6,548 nt of DNA from JAZGBC01 sp036444495. Its GTDB lineage: Bacteria > Pseudomonadota > Alphaproteobacteria > Kiloniellales > J153. This document shows, one piece after another, positions 1 through 4,059 of this stretch. The notes beneath the pieces were generated by a model that was not told where the DNA came from, ran no database searches, and saw only the letters and a program-made list of their open reading frames with translations. The position numbers and the translations under genes were made by a program. Position 1 is the stretch's first letter. Each line of letters starts with the position of its first letter. The DNA lies in contig JAZGBC010000112.1 of NCBI GenBank assembly GCA_036444495.1, forward strand, positions 1 to 6,548. Reading direction: 5' to 3'.

Positions 1-888
1 GCCGGGGTAGAGAACCCGGGTCACGCCCTCGCAGCCCTCCAGGAAGCGGGCCAGATCGAGCGCGTTCCGGCAATGGCGCTCGATCCGCAGCTCGAGGGTT
101 TCCAGGGCCTTGACCAGGACCCAGGCGTTGAAGGGGCTGAGCGAGGGGCCCGTGTGGCGCAGAAAGTTCCGCAGGTGCTCGTCGACGAAGGCCTGGGAGC
201 CGAGGATGGCGCCCCCCAGGGTGCGCCCCTGGCCGTCGATGTGCTTGGTGGTGGAGTAGACCACCACGTCGGCGCCATACTCCAAGGGCTGCTGCAGCAA
301 GGGCGTGGCAAAGACGTTGTCCACGATGAAACAGGCGCCCGCCGCCCGCGCCAAATCCGCCACCGCGGCCAAGTCGATGATCTCCAGCGTCGGATTGGAC
401 GGCGTCTCGATGAAGACGGCGGCCGCCTTCTCGCTGAGCGCCGCCTTCCAGGCGTCGAGATCGGTGCCGTCCACCAGCACCGTCTCCACCCCATAACGCG
501 GCAGCAATTCGGTGATGATGTAGTGGCAGGAGCCGAAGAGCGCGCGCGAGGCCACCACACGGTCGCCGGCCCTGACCTGGCACATGAGCGCGGCGAAGAC
601 CGCGGACATGCCGCTGGCGGTGGCGTAGCAGGCCTCCGCCCCTTCGAGCAGGCGCAGGCGCTCCTCGAACATGGCCACCGTGGGATTGGCGTAGCGCGAG
701 TACTGATATCGCTGGATCTCGCCCTTGAAGGCGGCTTCGGCCTCCTCGGGCGAGGGATAGATGTAGCCCGAGGTCAGAAAGAGCGCCTCGCTGGTTTCGT
801 CGAAAGCGCTGCGGCTCAACCCGCCGCGCACCAGGTTGGTCTGCTGGCGGTAGGCGCCGTTGCCCCCTTTGACGCGATAATCGTTCAT
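1..888 (-). CDS. metZ: O-succinylhomoserine sulfhydrylase (MetZ), 3' end cut by window edge
   Basis: Pyridoxal-phosphate enzyme of the Cys/Met metabolism family. It makes homocysteine directly from O-succinylhomoserine and sulfide in the cytoplasm, bypassing cystathionine. The frame is open from the ATG at 888 to base 1, giving 296 residues of a family usually near 400, so about 100 C-terminal residues lie outside the window. Visible landmarks are the phosphate-binding YSRYANPT at residues 63-70 (Tyr63, Arg65), SGMSAV from Ser92, the cofactor-ring aspartate in IVDNVFATP (Asp190), and the Schiff-base lysine in YSTTKHIDGQGRTLGG (Lys215). The KHIDGQGR wording is characteristic of MetZ and separates it from cystathionine gamma-synthase and beta-lyase. 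The start is supported by AGGAG 9 nt upstream, which lies inside the last codons of the rhodanese gene. It is second in a two-gene unit under a SAM-II riboswitch. O-acetylhomoserine as substrate cannot be excluded from sequence. Confidence 0.93.
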   Translation of the reverse strand, partial: MNDYRVKGGNGAYRQQTNLVRGGLSRSAFDETSEALFLTSGYIYPSPEEAEAAFKGEIQRYQYSRYANPTVAMFEERLRLLEGAEACYATASGMSAVFAALMCQVRAGDRVVASRALFGSCHYIITELLPRYGVETVLVDGTDLDAWKAALSEKAAAVFIETPSNPTLEIIDLAAVADLARAAGACFIVDNVFATPLLQQPLEYGADVVVYSTTKHIDGQGRTLGGAILGSQAFVDEHLRNFLRHTGPSLSPFNAWVLVKALETLELRIERHCRNALDLARFLEGCEGVTRVLYPG

Positions 889-894
889 GACCCC

Positions 895-1317
895 TTACTC
901 CTGCAGCCAGGGCAGCCCGGTGACCTTCCAGCCGTCGCAGGCGCCCCGGTGCCGCTCCTTGTCGTGGGAGCCCTCGAAGCCGCAGGCCACGTTGAGGCAG
1001 CGCTTGTAACCGCGCGCAGTGAGCGCGATCGCCGCATGGCGCGAGCGGACCCCGGAGCGGCAGATGATCAGCACCGTCTGCTCCGGCGATATTCCCCTGG
1101 CCTCAACGTCCTGGACGAAGGTGGGGTTGGGCAACATGTCCGGATAGACCTGCCAACTCAATAGAATCGTGCGTTTCTCCAGCTCGGTCAGGTCCGGCAC
1201 CCCCACGTACTCCCACTCGGGCTCGGTGCGCACGTCGAGCAGCACGGCCCGGGGGTCCCGCCCCAGGATGTCCCAGGCCTCCTTTGGCGACACGTCTCCG
1301 GCGTAATCCTCGGCCAT
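895..1317 (-). CDS. single-domain rhodanese-like sulfurtransferase
   Basis: A 140-residue cytoplasmic protein made of one rhodanese domain, with no signal peptide or membrane segment. The N-terminal SPKEAWDIL and AVLLDVRTEPEW blocks match the start of the fold (LDVRT at residues 27-31). The active-site loop is CRSGVRSR, with catalytic Cys86 ready to carry a persulfide and Arg87 and Arg91 in the usual CRxGxR pattern. The C-terminal NVACGFEG and WKVTGLPW blocks are also usual in small rhodaneses. The start at 1317 has GGAGG 9 nt upstream. The stop is 6 bp before metZ, and the end of this gene carries the metZ Shine-Dalgarno site, so the two are probably co-transcribed and translationally linked. 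The shared SAM riboswitch suggests it handles sulfane sulfur for homocysteine synthesis; that role is inferred from position, not shown by the domain. Confidence 0.93.
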   Translation of the reverse strand: MAEDYAGDVSPKEAWDILGRDPRAVLLDVRTEPEWEYVGVPDLTELEKRTILLSWQVYPDMLPNPTFVQDVEARGISPEQTVLIICRSGVRSRHAAIALTARGYKRCLNVACGFEGSHDKERHRGACDGWKVTGLPWLQE

Positions 1318-1375
1318 CGACTCTTTCCTCCCTCATTTGCGGGGCGACCGCCCGCCGCCGGCCTGCCTGGCCGAC

Positions 1376-1407
1376 AAAAAAACCGCCGCGGCTTTGGCCG
1401 GGCGGTT
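1376..1407 (-). terminator. intrinsic terminator, expression platform of the SAM-II riboswitch
   Basis: On the minus strand, AACCGCC plus CGGC, a CAAA loop, GCCG, one bulged C, and GGCGGTT form an 11-bp stem that runs into seven consecutive T. It lies between the SAM-II aptamer and the rhodanese start, about 60 bp upstream of that start, so it is an attenuator for this operon and not the end of another gene. The CGCCCG in its 5' arm (1399-1404) is complementary to CGGGCG in the 3' side of the aptamer (1439-1444), giving a plausible antiterminator when SAM is absent. Confidence 0.85.
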
Positions 1408-1416
1408 GTATCCGCT

Positions 1417-1468
1417 CGCTTTAGCCGCATTTCTAAAGCGCCCGCAAGCTAAGCTTCAAATCGGCGCT
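1417..1468 (-). promoter_or_regulatory. SAM-II riboswitch aptamer
   Basis: Read on the minus strand, this stretch has the conserved blocks of the SAM-II (metA element) pseudoknot in order. The P1 arms are AGCGCC (1463-1468) and GGCGCT (1437-1442). GATTTG follows the first arm directly (1457-1462), and GCTTGCG lies just before the second. After P1 come an A-rich linker and GCTAAA (1420-1425). TTGCG (1443-1447) can pair with TGCGG (1425-1429) using GU pairs to make the pseudoknot helix. SAM-II elements are known mainly from Alphaproteobacteria upstream of metA, metX and metZ, which fits the metZ gene here. Binding of SAM should stabilise P1 and leave the downstream terminator free to form, repressing rhodanese-metZ. 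Recognised by eye; a covariance-model search would be decisive. Confidence 0.85.
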
Positions 1469-1477
1469 ATGGACCCT

Positions 1478-1506
1478 AGACAACACCAGAAAAGGGCCCC
1501 CGTCAA
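1478..1506 (-). promoter_or_regulatory. possible promoter of the rhodanese-metZ operon
   Basis: Minus-strand TTGACG (1501-1506) is a good -35 box. The hexamer 17 nt downstream is TTGTCT (1478-1483), a weak -10 match. The predicted transcription start near 1471 falls just before the first base of the SAM-II P1 helix, which supports the placement. Confidence 0.4.
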
Positions 1507-1540
1507 GCGGAGATTAGGCCCGGTCCAGACCCCCTAAACC

Positions 1541-1565
1541 CCAGAAAAAGCGCGGCTTTTTCCGG
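1541..1565 (-). terminator. probable terminator after the coiled-coil membrane protein gene
   Basis: CCGGAAAAAGC, a 3-nt loop and GCTTTTTCTGG form an 11-bp hairpin with one GU pair, 16 nt past the stop of the gene at 1582-2313. The A5/T5 part could serve as a U-tract on either strand, but no separate T run follows on the minus strand. An overlapping TCCGG/CCGGA inverted repeat lies next to it. Confidence 0.45.
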
Positions 1566-1581
1566 AATTTGAACCGGATTT

Positions 1582-2313
1582 TCATGGATAGCGGCAGCGG
1601 TCGCCGGTGACCTGGACAAACCCCCGTTGGGTCCCCGTCACCAGGGAGTAGCGGTACTCGCTGTCGCCCACCACGACCGAGGTGTGCAGGGGCAGCTTGC
1701 CGCTCGTCCGGGCCGTCTTGCCACCCAGCTGGGCGAGTTGGAGGGTGATGGGCTGGGCCGGATCGAACCAGGCCTCCACCCGCCCCTGGGCGTCCTTGGC
1801 CAGCACGCCTTCGGCAGTGATCGTGATGGCGTTGCCGGCGAAGCTCACCGAATCGTTGGCGCCCTTCTGCAGCGGGGTCTGCACCAGGAACCGCTTGGTC
1901 ACGGGCTTCTCGTCACAGGTGCGGGGGTTTTCGGCCGCGGCGATGACGAACTCCAGGCGCGCCGGGTCCACCCCCTCTTCCAGCTTGTCACGTACCCGCC
2001 CCAGCAGAGAGGCGATCTTGCCGCTAGGCACATCGGCCTCATAACGCGCGCGGGCCTCGCCCAGGCGCTCGCGCTCCGACCTGAGACCGACGTCGAGCTT
2101 GGCGTTCCGCCGGCGCAAGGTTTCGATCTCGGCGTTCAACTCGACGATCTTCTGGTCGCGCAGGATGACCCTGCGCTGGGCCAGCGATAATCCCGTTTCA
2201 TAAGCGAACACACCGGCGCCTATGATGACGCTCAGGCCGATGACCCATTTGGCGACGGTCCATCGGACCCGACGCCGGCGGCGCGCGCGGGTATCGTGCA
2301 AGCCCAAGGTCAT
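1582..2313 (-). CDS. membrane-anchored coiled-coil protein of unknown function
   Basis: A 243-residue protein that I cannot name. The N-terminus is short and very basic (RARRRRRVRW). A single transmembrane helix follows (about residues 20-40, KWVIGLSVIIGAGVFAYETG), then a charged heptad-like stretch (about 47-90, with LNAEIETLRRRNAKL) that should form a coiled coil. The C-terminal half is beta-rich and ends in CRYP, with two cysteines that could form a disulfide. The basic side before the helix predicts an N-in topology with the bulk in the periplasm. The layout resembles the anchored coiled-coil DUF6776-type proteins, but that is a weak impression. I chose the ATG at 2313 because GGAGG and AGGGA precede it. 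A TTG 11 codons upstream (2346) keeps the frame but has no ribosome site and lies at the predicted transcription start. It is transcribed away from the nitrile hydratase fragment. Confidence 0.85.
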   Translation of the reverse strand: MTLGLHDTRARRRRRVRWTVAKWVIGLSVIIGAGVFAYETGLSLAQRRVILRDQKIVELNAEIETLRRRNAKLDVGLRSERERLGEARARYEADVPSGKIASLLGRVRDKLEEGVDPARLEFVIAAAENPRTCDEKPVTKRFLVQTPLQKGANDSVSFAGNAITITAEGVLAKDAQGRVEAWFDPAQPITLQLAQLGGKTARTSGKLPLHTSVVVGDSEYRYSLVTGTQRGFVQVTGDRCRYP

Positions 2314-2346
2314 CGAGTGGTCCCTGCCTCCTTGCCAGTTCGCCAA

Positions 2347-2374
2347 AGCCTAGCGAAACAGTGGAAAGGTGCAA
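2347..2374 (-). promoter_or_regulatory. possible promoter of the coiled-coil protein gene
   Basis: Minus-strand TTGCAC (2369-2374) and TAGGCT (2347-2352) are separated by 16 nt. The predicted transcript would start near 2340, about 27 nt before the ATG at 2313, with the GGAGG site inside it. The -10 match is weak. Confidence 0.3.
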
Positions 2375-2401
2375 GCACTCCGGGCACGTCCCCGTCATTT
2401 T

Positions 2402-2430
2402 TTGCGCAGCCTTTTGCCTTCGGATATAAG
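2402..2430 (+). promoter_or_regulatory. possible promoter of the nitrile hydratase fragment
   Basis: TTGCGC (2402-2407) and a good -10 TATAAG (2425-2430) are 17 nt apart. The site is followed by AAAGGA, which lies 11 nt before the ATG at 2463. The -35 box keeps only the TTG of the consensus. Confidence 0.45.
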
Positions 2431-2462
2431 AGATGAACGAGGCATAAAGGACTAAATTACTC

Positions 2463-2648
2463 ATGGGCGAACACCGCCACAGCACCCTGCCCTCGGACAC
2501 GGCCTTGCGGGTCAAGGCCCTGGAATCGCTCCTGGTCGAGAAAGGCTTGGTTGATCCGGCCGCCCTCGATCTGGTGATCGACACCTACGAGACCAAGGTG
2601 GGGCCGCGAGCAGGCGCCCGCGGCCCCGAACCTATCCGGCTCGCTTAA
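2463..2648 (+). CDS. truncated nitrile hydratase alpha-subunit N-terminal fragment
   Basis: A 61-residue ORF. Residues about 13-53 (LRVKALESLLVEKGLVDPAA, then LDLVIDTYE and VGPRAGAR) match the N-terminal helical part of nitrile hydratase alpha subunits and the related thiocyanate hydrolase gamma subunit. Those families run to roughly 200 residues and continue after GPRNGAR into VVARAW and a CxLCSC metal-binding claw. Here the match ends after GAR; eight unrelated residues follow, then TAA. No metal site, and so no hydratase activity, is encoded, and no beta subunit or activator gene is nearby. A promoter-like sequence, AAAGGA and an ATG precede it, so it may still be expressed. It could be a decayed gene remnant or a small protein reusing the helical arm. 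The stop is directly next to the stop of the converging hydrolase gene. Confidence 0.6.
   Translation: MGEHRHSTLPSDTALRVKALESLLVEKGLVDPAALDLVIDTYETKVGPRAGARGPEPIRLA
2600..2627. terminator. GC-rich hairpin between convergent genes
   Basis: GGGGCCGCG (2600-2608) and CGCGGCCCC (2619-2627) are perfect inverted repeats around a 10-nt loop. The hairpin lies inside the last codons of the nitrile hydratase fragment and 22 nt past the stop of the SleB-type gene. It may help stop transcripts from either side, but no T run follows on either strand, so it is not a standard intrinsic terminator. Confidence 0.35.
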
Positions 2649-3401
2649 TTAGTCGCTGAGAAACTGGCTGACGAGTGAAGCCGTCTTGGCCGGCGCCCGG
2701 TAAAAGATGTGGCGGCCGATCTTGGGTCCACGCTCGAAGTGCTTGCGCCAGGACGGCTTGACGTAATCCGCGTGATACCAAAGGGCACCGGCGGTCGGAT
2801 CCTCGCTCTGGCCCCAGTAGATCGACAGGGCGATCTGGCCACTCTTCTGCCACTCACGCCGGTTGCGCGGCTTGTCGCTGCGCCCGTCGCACCACCAGGA
2901 GAACTGGCAGCGATGGCGGCGCAACTCGCCACCCTGCCGCACCACACCGCAGACCGTGCTTGGGAAACGCCGGTTCATCACCCGGTTCATGACCACATGG
3001 CCAACCGCCAGCTTGCCCTCGTCGGGCTCGCTGCGCGCCTCGAAATAGATGTTGAGCGCGAGGCAGTTGAGCTCCGCGGCCGGCTTGGCCGGTGTGGGCT
3101 TCTTGAAGATATCGGCCTTGCCGGGTTCGACCGGGATCAAGGTCCGGAAGATATCGGCCTTGTCCGGCCCGGCCGTGGCCGGCTTGCCAAAGATTTCCGC
3201 CTTGCCGGGCTCGACCTTGCCGAGCGCCGAAAACGGAGCTTTCGGGTCGAAACCCTGTGGGCCGGTCTTGGACGTCGGCTCGGCCCAGGCATTGGTGGCC
3301 CAAAATAGGGCGCAAAGCATCAACCCGGACATGGCCGCCGTCCGCAGAAGGACGCCGCGCCGTGTGTGGCCGCGAGTCAACTTGGCAAGAATGTACAACA
3401 T
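2649..3401 (-). CDS. exported SleB-type cell wall hydrolase
   Basis: A 250-residue exported protein of the Hydrolase_2/SleB family, whose members cleave peptidoglycan glycan strands. Residues 1-40 form a signal peptide: a basic start, the hydrophobic run MSGLMLCALFWA, and an AWA cleavage site before Glu41. A proline- and lysine-rich linker follows (41-110) with three PGKADIF-like repeats. The catalytic domain spans about 111-235. LNIYFEARSE carries the presumed catalytic Glu121. After it come VGHVVMNRV, FPSTVCGVV, QFSWWCDG, SDKP, GALWYHADYVKPSW and IGRHIFY, all typical of the family. The start at 3401 is preceded by GGGGAAGG 3 nt upstream; Met24 has no ribosome site and would spoil the signal peptide. 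In Gram-negative, non-sporulating bacteria such proteins act in periplasmic wall remodelling, not spore germination. A long AT-rich leader with a CtrA-like site precedes it. Confidence 0.92.
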   Translation of the reverse strand: MLYILAKLTRGHTRRGVLLRTAAMSGLMLCALFWATNAWAEPTSKTGPQGFDPKAPFSALGKVEPGKAEIFGKPATAGPDKADIFRTLIPVEPGKADIFKKPTPAKPAAELNCLALNIYFEARSEPDEGKLAVGHVVMNRVMNRRFPSTVCGVVRQGGELRRHRCQFSWWCDGRSDKPRNRREWQKSGQIALSIYWGQSEDPTAGALWYHADYVKPSWRKHFERGPKIGRHIFYRAPAKTASLVSQFLSD

Positions 3402-3428
3402 AAACCTTCCCCATCACCGTGAATCCAA

Positions 3429-3449
3429 CTTGAGGGACGGTCTCTCAAG
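3429..3449. repeat. 21-bp dyad in the sleB-like leader
   Basis: CTTGAGGGAC, one central G, and GTCTCTCAAG form an inverted repeat with one mismatch in ten pairs. It lies 27 bp upstream of the hydrolase start codon. Another copy of the outer half, TCAAGTT, lies at 3458-3464 and complements AACTTGA at 3427-3433. It could be a repressor operator or an RNA hairpin in the leader. Confidence 0.5.
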
Positions 3450-3506
3450 CGGCCCAATCAAGTTAAGCCACTGACTTTCCCTCGATATTTCTCGATGATG
3501 TCGAAA

Positions 3507-3535
3507 GTTTACAAGTTGTTAACAGTAGAAGTCAA
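3507..3535 (-). promoter_or_regulatory. possible promoter of the sleB-like gene
   Basis: Minus-strand TTGACT (3530-3535) is a near-consensus -35 box. GTAAAC (3507-3512, 17 nt) or TGTAAA (3508-3513, 16 nt) could be the -10. The leader would be about 100 nt and would include the 21-bp dyad. AT-rich DNA gives many chance matches. Confidence 0.35.
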
Positions 3536-3556
3536 AGAAAACAGCCTCTAATTTTA

Positions 3557-3572
3557 GTTAAAATTGTCTTAA
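3557..3572 (-). promoter_or_regulatory. candidate CtrA binding site
   Basis: Minus-strand TTAA, seven bases (GACAATT), TTAAC matches the full alphaproteobacterial CtrA consensus TTAA-N7-TTAAC. It lies 21 bp upstream of the best -35 box for the cell wall hydrolase gene, so activation from here is possible. CtrA controls cell-cycle and envelope genes in this class. The surrounding AT-richness raises the chance of coincidence. Confidence 0.4.
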
Positions 3573-3660
3573 ATTCTATATAAATACTGTCTTTTTATTA
3601 TTAATATCCAGTCAAATCATGGATTTCAATCAAATTTCTCTTATTTATCCTTGCAGGGTG

Positions 3661-3747
3661 TAGAATAAAAATGTGATCGGCGGGGCTCGGTAGCCGCCGC
3701 CTCCAGTGCCGGTATCTCAGGTGAATCGGCAGAAAACTGCCGATTTT
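3661..3747 (+). ncRNA. candidate small structured RNA with terminator
   Basis: A TAGAAT -10-like hexamer (3661-3666) with only a poor -35 would start a transcript near 3673. The next 75 nt fold into two hairpins: CGGCGG/CCGCCG (3678-3699, with an inner CT/AG pair and a 4-nt loop), and a perfect 9-bp terminator hairpin. The single-stranded linker holds CCTCC, complementary to Shine-Dalgarno sequences, as in several alphaproteobacterial trans-acting RNAs. No known family was recognised. Confidence 0.3.
3724..3747 (+). terminator. intrinsic terminator, plus strand
   Basis: AATCGGCAG, an AAAA loop and CTGCCGATT form a perfect 9-bp stem ending in four T. No protein gene ends just upstream on this strand, so it implies an unannotated plus-strand transcript. 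Confidence 0.6.
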
Positions 3748-3859
3748 CGGACACCACAGGGCCCTTCTTCTTAACCACGGAAGGCCGCGCATTCCGCGCC
3801 GTACCGGGGTCTGTCGCCCCGGCAGGACGAGGTTCCAGTCCATCCCCGATAAACCGAGG

Positions 3860-3894
3860 ATCGGCCCCCAGCCCCCGGAAAACGGCCGATTTTT
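3860..3894 (+). terminator. second plus-strand terminator-like hairpin
   Basis: ATCGGCC (3860-3866) pairs with GGCCGAT (3884-3890), which runs into TTTTT (3890-3894). A competing hairpin, CCGGAAAA (3875-3882) with TTTTCCGG (3891-3898), would sequester the U-tract and exclude the first. It shares the GCCGATTTT end with the terminator at 3724-3747. Confidence 0.5.
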
Positions 3895-3910
3895 CCGGCC
3901 CCCGGGGCGC

Positions 3911-3939
3911 TTGAAGGGTGCCCGGAGGTGCCCTTACAT
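3911..3939 (+). promoter_or_regulatory. possible uvrB promoter
   Basis: TTGAAG (3911-3916) and TTACAT (3934-3939) are 17 nt apart, predicting a leader of about 114 nt. The spacer contains two copies of GGTGCCC (3917-3923, 3927-3933). No GTTC-N7-GTTC or GAAC-N7-GTTC LexA box was seen, so SOS control is not evident. Confidence 0.35.
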
Positions 3940-4059
3940 GCTTAATGAGGGCATCCTTTCGAGGTCGGTCCTGTCGTGCGGCCCAGTCGCGTGCGCCCTA
4001 GTCGCGCCGTGGCCCCCCACCTCTGGCATAGGCGCGCCCAAACGGGCATATAAGGGGAC

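Larger units (their letters stand above)
3402..4059. other. 658-bp intergenic region between the sleB-like gene and uvrB
   Basis: The two flanking genes diverge, so both upstream regions are here. Bases about 3480-3670 are strikingly AT-rich in a GC-rich window, while 3671-4059 are GC-rich and full of inverted repeats. An 80-codon minus-strand ORF (3601-3843) is open but has an arginine- and tryptophan-rich composition and no family resemblance, so I see no protein gene. Individual sites are listed separately. Confidence 0.6.

Noticed and set aside
73..1164. Long open frame on the plus strand across metZ and the rhodanese gene
   Set aside because: It is antisense to two well-recognised proteins and arises from GC-rich codon bias; the translation resembles no family.
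3699..3724. CTGAGATACC on the minus strand, resembling part of a TPP riboswitch
   Set aside because: The other conserved blocks of the TPP aptamer are absent and no thiamine gene follows.
3601..3843. 80-codon minus-strand ORF in the intergenic region
   Set aside because: It has no good ribosome site, unusual Arg/Trp-rich composition and runs through several hairpins that look like RNA elements.
3800..3845. GAGGTTCCAGTCC with a nearby GC hairpin, resembling a tRNA T-arm
   Set aside because: No acceptor stem, D-arm or anticodon arm can be placed around it.
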